Notes: generated by a model not told the origin, from the sequence alone. A DNA stretch of 64,000 nt from Sambucus nigra (GCA_949130495.1 OX422221.1:28126917-28190916), one strand, 5' to 3'; positions 10,923 to 21,932 are shown, counted from the stretch's first letter. A program made the numbers and translations.

Positions 10923-11618
10923 AAACAGTTTTTAACATTTTTGTTGAAAATATAATTTTGTTAAAAACTTCTCTTTTTTCACTAAAGTATTTTTATTTTT
11001 TAATAACAATTTTTAAATAATTTTATTCTTTAAAAAGTTATTTTTTAAGATATTGTTTTTGTTTTATAAACAGTTATTTATTTTTGTTAAAAACTGTTTT
11101 GTTTTAATAGAAATTGCTAAAAACTCTTTTGTTTGATTATAAATTAATTTTTATACCTGTTTTTTCTTCTTCTTATAAGTAGTTTTAATTTTTTTAAAAA
11201 AATCGTTTAAACTGCTTTTATTATGTTAAAAACTGTTTTATGTATAAAAACTGTTTTTTTTTTTTTTTTTTTGTGGTTAAAAAGCTGTTTTTTCCATTAT
11301 TAGTTTCTTTTCCTTTTAAAATTTTTAAATATCACCAAATATCATTTTTTGTAGAGAAAGTTCCAAATTTAGCAACGAAATATGTAGCAAAGTCCAATAA
11401 ATTTATGAAATGTATTATAATCTAATAAAAAAAAATAGTATTAATTTAGGGTAAAAAATTAAAATAATAGTATAGTAATAATAAAATTACAATTTATCTT
11501 AAAATGTAAATTTTATTTTTCTTAAACTAATGTTACGTTTTAATGAAATGTGAAAGTGTATTTTTGTCTTTGTATTAAAAAGGGTTTGGGGGAAGATGTT
11601 TAGGGTGTGGATAGTCAC

Positions 11619-11622
<4 letters not shown>
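10923..11622 (-). repeat. right terminal inverted repeat of the long-TIR DNA transposon
   Basis: Reverse complement of 8519-9212 with scattered substitutions and small indels. The outer end reads ggatagtcacaccc into (TA)n. A T-rich stretch at 11250-11275 is a local expansion relative to the left arm. Confidence 0.85.

Positions 11623-11714
<92 letters not shown>
11623..11714. repeat. (TA)n(GT)n(GA)n compound microsatellite
   Basis: TA runs to about 11664, GT to about 11682 and GA to about 11712. It is bounded on the left by the long-TIR element and on the right by a Helitron-like end. Confidence 0.95.
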
Positions 11715-11790
11715 CTAGTGTGTGCGCGTGCCGATAGCGTGGTGGAAATAAAGGTGTAGTTAAAATTCAATCACATATATTGCGAAGGGG
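11715..11790 (-). mobile_element. Helitron-like 3' terminus, family 1, second copy
   Basis: Reverse complement of the terminus at 2950-3032. Terminal CTAG is at 11715-11718, read on the minus strand and followed by T. Body sequence 'caatatatgtgattgaatt' is shared. The flanking (CT)n on the 3' side is also shared with the first copy. Confidence 0.65.
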
Positions 11791-12640
11791 TATTTCACAA
11801 AAAGCCCAAAAGATATTTTTAATTTTTTGGAACAAAAGCGTCATTAACACTACGGAAATTAAAACAAATAAAAGGGTTATTTAGAATTTGATCCCATTAG
11901 TTTTTTGTAATTGGATTTAAACACTGTAATTTTCATTCATGGGGGTTTGATTGCCCAAATAACTTTTAACAATGCAAAAAAGGTCACAGAGTCAATGGCT
12001 GAAGCTAAACCCAAATCCGTCTTTTTATTCTTCCCTAAAAATCGTTTTGGGTGCAAATGTTGGGGCAACGTCGATATCATAGAATTAGTGGCGATGAAAT
12101 CTCAAATAACTAGAAGAAATATTTTTTTGGGAAAAAAATGCCGGAGGGAGCGAATTTATTTCTACTGTTATTGCCCAATATCGACTAAGGCCCATGCATA
12201 TCAGTCTACTAGATTCTATTACCCAATTTAGAGAAAAGACGTGTGACTATTAATCAACTATAAACAATCAATTATAGTAATTCCAAGGATACCGTTGTTA
12301 GACATAATAAAAAAAAATGTGATACCGATTAATCTTGTTTATTAAGTACGTAGTCATATAGGTTCAATCAATTTGTTTTTCTCAGAAATGTCCCTTGAAA
12401 AAAAGATGGTCCAAAAAGTCTCAGTTGTAAACACGTAGTGAACATTCACTAGATGTATCATTGTGATGTATTGAGAAAATTTTATTTTCATAGGACAAAT
12501 TATGAAATGTTTTATCTAAATATGATTTATTTTTCAAGCTCTCTTAACGAAATCATAATAAGTGGACCTCACTCACTAACACACGGTAAGTGTCGCACAA
12601 AAATATACTCTCTTTGTCCCAAATTAAGGGGTCACTATTC
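11791..12640. other. unassigned stretch, probably Helitron body
   Basis: Contains an open frame at 11911-12231 (+) with no recognised family. It lies inside the likely body of the minus-strand Helitron whose 3' end is at 11715. No start context or domain supports calling a gene. Confidence 0.35.
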
Positions 12641-12654
12641 CTTTTTTGAATCAT

Positions 12655-12905
12655 CCCAAAATACTTCCCCATAGGTCCCAATCCATAAAGTCTCGTTACA
12701 CCATCATCACCACCAAGTGAACAAGTCACAACGGAAAAACTGGCTAACAACCTTAACATTCTGTCAATCATAGCTGGTCAACTTGGATTTTTATCAGCAA
12801 ATCCCAGCTGGGTGGCTATGTTAGATGGGGAGATTTGAGCATTGGGACCTGCTTTTGAGATGGTGTCTAAAATGTTGAGTTGGATGTGGGTAGCACTCAC
12901 CCAAT
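12655..12905 (-). pseudogene. COMT-like exon 1 pseudogene
   Basis: The minus strand reads IATQLGF.DKNPS then a stop, then [23 protein letters not shown] and so on to [10 protein letters not shown]. This is nearly the same as the copy at 13882-14294. It has an in-frame stop before PAMIDR, lacks the start codon and first ~60 codons, and changes sequence after GKYF. The following 12905-13080 matches the 5'-flanking DNA of the other copy, showing that a larger segment was duplicated and then deleted internally. Confidence 0.85.
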
Positions 12906-13211
12906 CCAACTATACATTAACAGACAACATTTAGCAAACCTTCAATATCAACCCACCAATGATAGGTAGGTTTAGTATTTTGGGGAGATATACTTCTACA
13001 CATTTTCCATCAAATAAATAACAAATTGGGAGGAGTAAACAAACTCTATGGTCATAAACTAAACAAGTTAGGCAATTTAGTTCCTAAACTAATATTTTAG
13101 TATACTCCAATACTAATATTTTAGTATACACCATTGAATTTTTTTCCATCATCTCATTCACTTTCGGGGTGAAATTTTTTATATATTTTTTGCAGATGAT
13201 CTCCTTATTAT

Positions 13212-13610
13212 ATTTTTTTTTATAATTAAATGTATCTATAAAGCCAACCGCTAAGGGAGCGAACCCGTATACAGGGAGTATACAAAGCAAAGAGAATAAA
13301 AAGAAGAAAATAAACATACACATACGCCCTCCAAACAACCTCCCAAATTACAATACTGAGAGAATTTCGCCTATAAAGCTAAACAAATCGTGGGACGTGG
13401 CGTAAATCTTCCTCTTTGACCAACTGAGAAGGGTGCTTAAAAATAGATAACCAAGTCTCGATGGCACCATCTCAATACCTTCGAAGCAGCGCGCGTTTCT
13501 CTCCATCCATATCGTCCACCAGATGCAGTGAGGAGCCATGCGCCAAACCCTTTTGTCACCCCCCACCTCCATGGAGGATTCCAGGCCTCTAAAAGAGCCC
13601 TAACTGTAAA
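13212..13610 (-). mobile_element. 3' end of a second LINE of the same family, 5'-truncated
   Basis: On the minus strand, RT C-terminal codons are followed by the same 3' UTR motif as the first LINE (gtatac.ccctgtatacggg, then a GCTCCCTTAGCGG-type block), then a poly(A) tail seen as the T-run at 13213-13221. No target duplication could be recognised by eye. It separates the COMT exon at 13.9 kb from its decayed copy at 12.7 kb. Confidence 0.8.
13348..13610 (-). pseudogene. LINE reverse transcriptase C-terminal remnant
   Basis: Residues RMAPHCIWWTIWMERNARC and FEGIEM.P align with the equivalent VPHCIFWTMWLERNMRC of the LINE at 9775-10773. Upstream, ALLEAWNPPWRWG matches VLAAWRRPRGWSG but in another frame, so there is one frameshift near 13572. 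Confidence 0.8.
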
Positions 13611-13881
13611 TCATGTATACCAAATTGGGTCGAACAGACATTTTTTTTTACCCTTTTTTAAAATGGGTATATTCATAGGTATGTTAGGTAAGATATGTTG
13701 AAGAGCATGATTATATATATATATATATATATATTTAGACCATAGGCAGTAATTAAAAAGGGAGAAATGAAAGGTCACAACAAATATTTTGTGTGGACAC
13801 AACAAATATTGACCAAATTAAATTAGGGTCCATTCGAAAAACCAAAGAAAATGAGGAGAGAGAGAGAGACAAAAAACTTAC
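13611..13881. other. possible start of COMT intron 1; contains (TA)n
   Basis: Lies 3' of the COMT-like exon donor on the minus strand. It holds a (TA)n tract at about 13712-13734 and no further methyltransferase exon before the LINE tail. Confidence 0.5.
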
Positions 13882-14294
13882 CAGCTATCAATGACGACCT
13901 TGTCTCGAAGCAAAGCCAGGAAGGGACTCAAAGAAACTCCATCCTCATTCTTAACAAAATACTTCCCCACAGGACCCAACCCATAAACTCTTGTCACACC
14001 ATCATCACCACCAAGTGAACAAGCCACAACGGAAAAACTGGCTAACAACCTTAGCATTCTATCAATCATAGCTGGTGAAGTTGGATTTTTATCAACAAAT
14101 CCCAGCTGGGTGGCTATGTTAGATGGGGAGATTTTTGCATCAGGACCTGCTTTTGAGATGGTCTCTAAAATGTTGAGTTGGATGGCTGTGTGTAAGACCA
14201 TGGGCAGGGTGGTTGAGGTTGCTAGTTGCATGGCATATGAGCAGTTTTGTTCTTCATCATTGGAGTGTGGGGTTGTTGGAGAAGATGATGCCAT
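13882..14294 (-). pseudogene. caffeic acid O-methyltransferase (COMT)-like exon 1, no downstream exons in the window
   Basis: The exon runs from ATG at 14294 (context accATCCATGGC) to a consensus donor, TG|GTAAGT, at 13882/13881: 413 nt, 137 codons plus 2. It starts MASSSPTTP and contains YAMQLATSTTLPMVLHTAIQ (N-terminal dimerisation helices), [47 protein letters not shown]. This is the plant O-methyltransferase dimerisation domain, and the exon ends at the usual COMT intron 1 position in the DSW motif. The SAM-binding and catalytic exons (VDVGGG, catalytic His) are not found on this strand anywhere to the left. In-frame codons upstream of Met-51 of the open frame are 5' UTR. It is either a gene fragment or the first exon of a gene with an intron longer than this window; the fragment is more likely. 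Confidence 0.8.
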
Positions 14295-14700
14295 GGATGG
14301 TTTATTTTTTAGACTGGTTCTAGGGGTTGTGGAAAGTGGAAGGATTTTGAAGATATATTTATGAATAATGATAGAGTACCGGTAGCTGAGTTGAGTTGTG
14401 TCGGTAGCACTCACCCAATCCAAATATACAGTAACAGACAGCATTTAGCAAACCTTCAATATCAATAACAAATGATAGGTACGTTTATTATTTTGGGGAG
14501 ATATACTTATCAATAACAAATGATAGGTACGTTTAGCAAACCTTCAATATCAATAACAGACAGCATTTAGCAAACCTTCAATATCAACCCCCCAATGGTA
14601 GGTACGTTTATTATTTTGGGGAGATATACTTATACACATTTTCCATCAAATAAATGACAAATTGGGAGGAGTAAACAAACTCTATGGTCATAAACTAAAC
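14295..14700 (-). promoter_or_regulatory. COMT-like 5' flank with internally repeated blocks
   Basis: A possible TATA element (ATAAATATAT on the minus strand, about 14355-14365) lies ~65 bp upstream of the ATG. Further upstream, the block 'gcatttagcaaaccttcaat' occurs at about 14441 and 14566 and partly at 14535. The block 'gataggtacgtttattattt', running on into 'tggggagatatactt', occurs near 14474 and 14598, with a short version of its start near 14522. The duplicate at 12905-13010 has one copy of each block, so the repeats arose here. Promoter activity is not shown. Confidence 0.5.
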
Positions 14701-15627
14701 AAGTTACGCCAATTTAACTCTTATTAAAAAAAATGTAACTCTTCAACGTTAAAAAAACTGTTTTAAAATTTAAAAAATAGATTTAATTATGTTTGTCCCT
14801 ATAGACTCTAAACTAAATTTCAATAAAACAGGCGTTATAAAAATTAAAAGAAAAAAAAAACTGGAATTTTTTAACGAATTTAGTTCTTTTTTGTTTGTTG
14901 TTTGGGTAGAGTTTGAAAGCTTTAAATCTTGGTTAATAGTGCATATACCAAATAGACAAGTGGGGTGTGAAGCATGCCAGTGACTTTTGTGGCAATGGGT
15001 TTGAAGCGTGCAAGTGAGGTTTTGGAATCCGAGAAAGAGCTGTTTGAACACTGTGTTCGTAATGGTGAAAAAATGTTGAGAGGGACGGGAAAATAAAAGG
15101 ATAAAAATTATTTGAGGGAAAGGAAAATCATTTTGGAAATTCTTTGTTCGGTCTTAAGAAAATTAAGGATAAAAATTATATTTTTACCTAACACGTAAAA
15201 AATTATTATTTTCACACACAATTAAATACAATGAGACACGATAACAAAAATATGATGAGTCATAATTTTGGTGCGAATGAGAATTTCTGTTAAAAAAAAA
15301 ACCATGGTCACGACATATCGGGTCACCTTTAGTGAAGGTTGCATATTTGTGTTTTTTTGGGTAGGGGTTTCGACCAACACGTCACAACATGAAAATTTAT
15401 TTAAACACAAAAAAACTCGACAAGAATTGTACTTTTTTACCAAACAGTCACGAGTAATAATTTTTACACTCAATTCAACACAATAATACAAGTAAAAATA
15501 CGAATAGTGCGATAAAACGACTAAGAAGAGACATAATTTTGACATGACACAATTTCGTATAAAAAATTCATTAAGCGCCCGACATATTGGATCAATATCG
15601 TCCTAACGCAACTGGGTTGTTATATCA
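14701..15627. other. unassigned AT-rich stretch
   Basis: No recognised gene or terminal repeats. Words such as 'gacacgata', 'acacgtca' and 'cgacatat' from about 15230 recall the repeat composition near 2.2 kb. Confidence 0.4.
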
Positions 15628-15745
15628 AAAGCTAAAATTGGGGCACTGGGACTTGCTTTTCATATAGTTTTTAAGACATTGAGTTGGCTAGCGTCGTGCA
15701 AAGTTCATAGTCATGGTGATTGAGTTTACCCCAACAGCCCAACAA
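15628..15745 (-). pseudogene. very decayed COMT-like exon 1 fragment
   Basis: The block 'ggggcactgggacttgcttt', then '..atagt.tttaagac.ttgagttgg', then 'gt.gtgcaaagttcatag.catggtgattgagtt', corresponds to 14133-14220 (codons for MVLHTAIQLNILETISKAGP). Many substitutions are present. It is the fourth COMT exon-1-derived segment in the window. Confidence 0.6.
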
Positions 15746-16529
15746 ACCAAGCCGGAAATATATTTATACACAATTTCTCGGGATTCATAACAAACACCGT
15801 GTGTGTGTTTTATAATCACTTGTTTTATTGGGATTGTGTTTAGGCTTGTCATTAGACTACTCAACAAATATTATTTAGATATAAATACAATGCGACAGAA
15901 AATTGTAGTTTTATTATCTGACATTCCAATTAAACACAGTAATATTAATATGTAACTGAACGCATCAATAACACCCTAAGACATGACTAATACGAGTCAT
16001 AATTTTATCATAATATGATTTCATTTCAAATACTCTAACATGAACACGACATATCATGTGAGTTTTAAAACAAATTATATTGTGTCTATTATTTTTGCTC
16101 CTACCTTCAGTGCAACTTCAATGGAAATTTATGTATTTATCTTTACTTCTGCATGTACTTACTTAACGTATCACTCAATATGGTACAGGTTATATTTCTA
16201 CATTACCACAGCCTCCAATAACTAGTTCCAATTTTCTATTTCGTATTGAACTATTCCTATATACCAAAATAAAAGGAGATGTCATATTATTGAAATCTAA
16301 TTGCTGCTAGAACAAAAAGTTTGACACAAGTTTTAGGGGCAAATAAATTTTAACGATTATTCAGATAGGTACGAAACACACTATTTCATCACGAAAATGA
16401 AGTTGGATTAGTTCAGAATTATTGAGTTTTCTTTTTAGACAAAAAGTAACAAAAAATGCTTCTAACAAATTTGTAGTCATTTTACATTTATTTTAAAATT
16501 ACGACAAATTAAAAGTCGTTGTCTAAGAT
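15746..16529. other. unassigned AT-rich stretch
   Basis: No protein similarity recognised. It contains more of the 'acacgac'-type words seen near 2.2 kb and 15.3 kb. Confidence 0.4.
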
Positions 16530-17430
16530 TAGAGTATGAATACCAAGAGGAGAAAGTAGTGAATTTTCAATTACTGTAGGTCTACACCAATGTTCAGCAT
16601 TAAGTCCTTATATGAGTTGACCGGACAAATACAAGACGAGGTGTCATGGTATATGCTATATGCAGATGATATTGTTTTAATGGATGGGACTAAGACGGGG
16701 ATGCTAGGTTGGAATTGTGGAGAGAAACTCTAAAAATAAGAGGATTTAAAAAAGGGAGAACTAAAAAAGAATATATGGAGTGCAATTTTAGTAGTAATAT
16801 GAGGACAAATGGAGATGTGGTGAAATTTGAGGGTCACGAGGTACCTAGAAATTATAATTTTTGTTATATAGGATCGATTATCCAAAAAGATGGAGATATT
16901 AGTGATGATATTTCTCATATGATTAGAAAAGACCAGGTTAAGTGGAGAAGTGTTACCGGCATTTTGTGTGATAGACGTATACTTGTGAAGTTAAAAGGAA
17001 AATTTTATAGGATGACCATTAGACCCTCCATATTATATGGGACAGAGTGCTGGCCAACTAAGAAACAAATTGTGCAGAAAATGAGTGTGGCGGAGATGCG
17101 AATGCTAAGATGGATTTATGGTAAAATTTGGAAGGATAAAATTAAACATGAACAAATTCGTGAAATGGTAAAAGTAGCTCCTCTAGAAGATAAATTGAGA
17201 GAATATTGAGTTAGATGGTTTGGACACGTCAAGCGTAGACCAATGGATTCTCCTGTATGGACGAGTAATTTAGTTAGTATTGATGGTATCACAATGGGTA
17301 GAGGTATACCTAATTTGACTTGGTGGGATATTATAAAAAAAAGGACATGATGTCATGTGGTTTAACCGAAGATATTACACTGGGCAGAATGGAATGGAAA
17401 TATAAGATTCATGTAACCGACCTCAAATAA
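16530..17430 (+). pseudogene. RTE-type plant LINE: reverse transcriptase C-terminal remnant
   Basis: Fragments in order: GESSEFSITVGLHQCSALSPY (about 16545-16608, another frame), then ELTGQIQDEV, then MLYADDIVLMD with the YADD catalytic box at 16659-16670. Next comes a 166-codon open part (16709-17209) with LWRETLKIRGFKKGRTKKEYME, YIGSIIQKDGDI, GKFYRMTIRPSILYGTECW and AEMRMLRWIYGK. After a stop at 17207-17209, VRWFGHVKRRP continues the family. A deletion removes ~15 residues between LSPY and ELTGQ. The motif order and wording are those of plant RTE-clade elements. It is inactive, with no endonuclease part present. Confidence 0.85.
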
Positions 17431-17659
17431 TTAGGAAAATGCGTTGTTGAGTTTAGTCTAAGAGTATGTCCCCCTGTGATTTAGAAAAGGATAAACTATC
17501 GATGTGTTCAAATTTTCCCTATTTTAAAGTTAGGGGATCACTTGGGAAGAAAAAAATCAGAGGTTTTAATTTACTTTTGTCCTTCAATTTTATCTGACTC
17601 GAAGTTTTATTTCTTATAATGTGACATCTATTCAAATTTCTAAGTTTAAATGTATTTTC

Positions 17660-18398
17660 ATTCTCTTACAGGAATTGGTAGATCAGAACTCTCAAAATCC
17701 AGGAAACATTTGTTTTTATCCTAAGACGGGGAAAAAATCATTCCTTATAGTCATAGAAAAGGTTAGCAATTTCATTTGAATTTATATTTCTTTTTATATG
17801 TCTTTAGTTTAAATCAAAATAGTTCGTAATATACCCTTTTTCACCAAAGCATTAAGGTTTGCAAGTCGATAAACTTGGGATTTGCACGTATGATAAATGA
17901 ATCTTTTAGTGATACTAATGGGTCCGTCTATAAAGAGGTATATAAATTTTAACTATTTTTCTCTCATAATCTAACATGAAAGAGTACGAAACAATTTCAT
18001 GTGCATCCGAGCCAACTGTAGATGATGTTGTTGATGATAACTATTTTTAATAATAAATTTGAATAACAAGTTATGTTGATACTTTATTGGAATATTGTTC
18101 TATATTTGTATGAATGAATAAAAGGATTGCTCGAAGATTTATCCGATGATTAAAAAAATAATGTGAAAGTGAGAAATAAGATATCCGATGAATTGGTAGG
18201 GCCTGACAGGTATGGTCGTGTTTTATGCATGGTACTAGATCTTCGGCCAACAGCAAAAAGGTCAAGCCCAACGTCATCATATTAACATTACAAGAAGGAG
18301 AATTCGAATTATGGAAAGAGGCCGAGGAACGTGAAATTCGCAATCAAGAAGAGCTTTATCATGTTCAGGCCGATGTTTCCGTTGAGGCAAATGACATA
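17660..18398 (+). pseudogene. plant transposase (Ptta/En/Spm, Transposase_24-like) fragment
   Basis: Coding-like blocks are QELVDQNSQNPG plus TGKKSFLIV (17670-17760), TNGSVYKE (about 17918-17942), GPDRYGRVLCM (about 18200-18232) and an Arg/Glu-rich coil ending EANDIIKKK (18398). This follows the order of the plant Ptta/En/Spm-type protein: an NR..K...GSKSF block, a THTRKDG-type block, an RVRG/RVRC motif, then a coiled-coil tail. Frames shift between blocks, consistent with introns or decay. The copia-like LTR element starts right after it. Confidence 0.5.
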
Positions 18399-18399
18399 A

Positions 18400-19454
18400 T
18401 TAAAAAAAAGTGCGTGATGCCGTGTGATATCGATTTAAATAAATTCTCAAGTTTCCAATTAAATATATATTTAATCGGTATTAATTTTTAATCCAATTTT
18501 ATTCATTCCTAAAACATGCAACTACGTGCGGATAAATCAAACCAACATAAATAATTACTAACACGTAGATTTCAGGAAAAAACCCTTTTCGGGTAAAACC
18601 TTTTATTTCACTATAATACTTATAATAATTACAATGAAATCTCCAAAGAATTTACGGCAACAAACTATCATAGGCCCCAACCAAAGTCAGCAATGGAATT
18701 CCGTAGCAACTCCACACGAATCGCAGTTCAGACAGACCAGGAATACCCATGAGTACTCCCTATTGATGCGCTGCCATTCATCCCAGTACCTCACACAAGT
18801 GGCACCAGAATCAACAGTACAAATCTTCTCTCCAAGAGAAACTTCACAAATGTGTGTTCTTGGGTTCCAAAATAATTCACATAAAGCAATTGGGATTTTT
18901 GTGAATTGAAAACAAAGATTAAAATAATAAAAGTGAGAAGACAATAATTCTACCAAAGAAGTTTTCGTAGATGATAAAAATGCAGTTCTTCTATTGAAAA
19001 ACAGAGTTGGAAAAATCAATTTATAGAAAGTTAAGTCGGAAGGTCGCTCAAACGATACAAGCATGTCGCACGAACGGAACTAGATTTCACTAGAATGACG
19101 TCGCGCGAGATGCCTCTGTCGCTTGAACGACGTGGTAATCTCACTCAAACGACTGGAGCGAGAAAATAATTTTTTAATGTTGTCCGGCTCAACACTTAAA
19201 AAAAATTTTGATGAAAAAGAATGCCCCAACGATTAGAATTTTTTTTTTGAAAAAATATCCCAAAACTTATACTAAACCATTAAGGTATTAAAAACACAAC
19301 CTTACCAAAATTAATCCCGTCGAGGCTTATTATTGAAGAATACTTGATTTTCGAATCCGTCTTGCTGCATATGAGATATTGAGCATTTGTCGACGGTGTA
19401 CAGTGTACGACATACTCCATACAAAGTACGAACTATATAAAATATGTCCTTACA
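18400..19454 (-). repeat. copia-like element, left (3') LTR
   Basis: Matches 21933-22988 throughout. The inner boundary is '...tccttaca|aatctcccc', giving a minus-strand start TGTAAGGACATATT right after the PPT. The outer end has lost the expected TGT (here aaa). The 125-codon minus frame at 18687-19064 is not conserved in the other LTR and is not called. Confidence 0.8.
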
Positions 19455-19470
19455 AATCTCCCCATATGTC
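19455..19470 (-). other. polypurine tract of the copia-like element
   Basis: The minus strand reads ATGGGGAGATT directly before the LTR start TGTAAGG. The position and composition are those of a plus-strand primer. Confidence 0.6.
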
Positions 19471-21100
19471 TATATGGGTACAAAATAAAAATATCTGAAT
19501 TATCAAATCAAAATGCCTATACAAATCTAATACCCTTGCACAAACCAAAAACTGAAAATGTACTAAAGATGCAAGTATCAAACTTTTCTTCAAAATCTTC
19601 AACATCAAATCTAGCTTTTCTCATCAGGGTGTGCAAAATAATGATCTTCAATTTTGTACCTACACACATGAGACAAAGTAAATACCTTTATGACATATCA
19701 AGTTTGAAATGATATAAAAATAAATCAATCAAAAATCAAATCCCCACCATAATGTAAAGACTCCCCCATAATTCGTTAAATATATCCCCCTTTTTATTTG
19801 TCTGAAATAGACACAAAAATGAATAAATAAAATAAATATGGAGTGTCTTGAAAAAAAGTTGCGTACCAAATATGGATCAAACTACGCTCATGCAAATGAG
19901 TAACTCAAAATATTCCACAAACTATTTTTATTTTTCAATTTTTTCACTCAAAAAAGAAAAAATAATTTTACAAAAATCACACCATGAATTTACACTAAGA
20001 CAACCAAATCATGAAAACGGAATGAATGGGTGTGAACATATTCGATTGACAAATCAAATCAATCAAATATAATATGTGTGCACGATGAATCTGTGTAATC
20101 CTAATGAACGAATCTCAAAACCGTCCTTAGGTATTGAAAAAATGAGAATTTATATGACATCGTCTTAATCAAATCGACAAATCAAAGTTAAACATGATTT
20201 TCACACCACCAACGTCTAAAACTATGTAATATTTTTTCATGACTTTCTGAGGATGTTCAAACCCATTTTATATTCCATCGAAACTCCCTGATAAATAATA
20301 ATTCCTTTATTTTTTCTAGAGGTGATGAAACTAAATTCTCACCTTAGAGAAATTCTATTGTCCCACATTTGACATATTTTTTCTTTTTGTTTCCCTTAAA
20401 TTTTTCCGAGATCTTTTCAAACAGTGGCTTTCACGACGAGTTAATTTTTTACACTCTCGCAGCCCTTTCACGTGACCATTCATTATTTTTTTAATTTAAT
20501 TCCTCATGGTAAACGGGGTATGCAAGCACTACTTTCATTGTCAAGTTTTATCTCATCTGGTTCGTTTTAAAGACAGACTTGAGATGAAAACACATTGACC
20601 AACATGTGTAGACAAGAACAATAGTCAAACAAATTTGTGCATGTGTGCAATAAAGAAACTCATGAGTCAAACATGCTGGTAGAAACAACTAATCACTCCT
20701 CAATGAATACAAACATTGTAAAGAACATAATAGAATGATGACACATATAAAAACACTATTAAATCGTCACATGGATATGGAAAAAAATTGTGACTCGGTC
20801 ATCCTAAATGTCCATTCATAAACGGTGCAAAACAAAATACAATTTTTTTTTTTATTTTTTTACAAAAAATAATCTTTTTGTATTTTTCAAAATTTTTCAG
20901 ACCGAAAATCTAATACAAAAAAGGTAAATGTCATAACACTAGCAAAAATATACTATAAAGCACAACTAGCGTATGACAAACATGCAAATACAATCATCTA
21001 TATGATATGACAAGAGAAGAATCATGTGTGAGTAATCGAGAATGAACTAGTCTAATATTTAGTGGCTCTAAAAGTGATTTCCTAAGACCAATAGGTGTGC
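19471..21100. other. internal region of the copia-like element, non-coding or decayed
   Basis: No pol motifs were found on either strand between the PPT and the zinc knuckle. The only larger open frame is unrelated in sequence to known families. Confidence 0.5.
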
Positions 21101-21830
21101 AACGACGCATGTAGGTTTTGGGAATCATGGGAAGACTAGAATTCAACTTCCTAGGAGTTTTTCGAAGATGAAAACAAAAATGCCTAAGGTGACCTTTCCT
21201 ACCACAATATGAACATGTGTAAACGAGTGAAATGACACCTATGAGTTGACCTTTTCTACCCCTGGGATTTATTTACCCTCTAAAAGAAATAATGATCTTG
21301 GCTTTACTAATGGAAGTATTAGAACATGACGAGTCACTGCCATTGCTACCAACACTACTCGAGTCCATCCGATTATTTTTTATCTCCAGATTTTTTTACT
21401 CAAGCAAAGAATTAGACTCTTCTAATTTTAAGGTCTCCTTCTCTAAATTTTCAATTAATCCTAGAAGGTTATCATGTTCGTTCTTAAAATACACACACTT
21501 ATCCCTAAGAGTGTCCTCCCGTGCCACAAACTCATCGAGAAAAATATTTGTATCCACTTTTGGCACAAACACAAATTCTAGAATTTTTATAGTCCTCCAA
21601 TTCTTTTTCTAAAACTAGAACTCTATCATCACTCTCCTTTTTGGACAATTTCAAAGCATTGCATTCATGGTCCAAACTATCCATCGTGGGTTTGAAATGA
21701 GAGTTTTCTTTTTTCAGAACCTTAATTCTTTCAGCAAACGTCAAATTTAAACTATTTAAGCCATCCAAACTATGGCGCGTGTCATCAAAGGGGGGCATCC
21801 AATTATATAAGTGCTCCATCGGAAAAATTG
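21100..21830 (-). pseudogene. gag-like protein remnant: coiled coil plus CCHC zinc knuckle
   Basis: Minus strand, 21819-21532, is a 95-residue open frame starting MEHLYNWMPPF with a heptad-like stretch (AERIKVLKKENSHFK, then LVLEKELEDY), as in the C-terminal coil of plant copia Gag. Further on, at 21215-21174, C-S-Y-C-G-R-K-G-H-L-R-H-F-C gives an intact CX2CX4HX4C knuckle. The knuckle is in a separate frame from the coil, so frameshifts or stops break the ORF. This would bind element RNA during packaging. The missing pol suggests dependence on a partner. Confidence 0.7.
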
Positions 21831-21917
21831 CGATTTTTCATAAAACATATTTTCAAACAAAATCAATATCACACAAATTTTGCAAAAAAAGGAATACTCG
21901 GTAAATTTGAGTAACTT

Positions 21918-21929
21918 GCTCTGATACCA
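21918..21929 (-). other. primer binding site of the copia-like element
   Basis: The minus strand reads TGGTATCAGAGC, complementary to the 3' end of plant initiator tRNA-Met, 3 nt from the LTR boundary at 21933. Confidence 0.9.
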
Positions 21930-21932
21930 ATT

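Larger units (their letters stand above)
8519..11622. mobile_element. long-TIR, non-coding DNA transposon with a LINE inserted in it
   Basis: Two ~0.7 kb inverted arms enclose ~0.56 kb of AT-rich middle sequence plus a later LINE insertion (9772-10902 and its duplicated target). Both ends abut (TA)n, fitting a TA target site. No transposase is recognisable. A foldback/MITE-like element mobilised in trans is the simplest reading. Superfamily is not assigned because a TA duplication cannot be told apart inside a TA tract. Confidence 0.75.

Noticed and set aside
13882..14294. Calling a complete, functional COMT gene
   Set aside because: Only exon 1 is present; no SAM-binding or catalytic exons found on the minus strand to its left.
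14110..14364. 84-codon plus frame
   Set aside because: Antisense to the COMT-like exon 1.
18687..19064. 125-codon minus frame
   Set aside because: Lies inside an LTR, is not open in the homologous LTR at 21933-22988 and has no recognised similarity.
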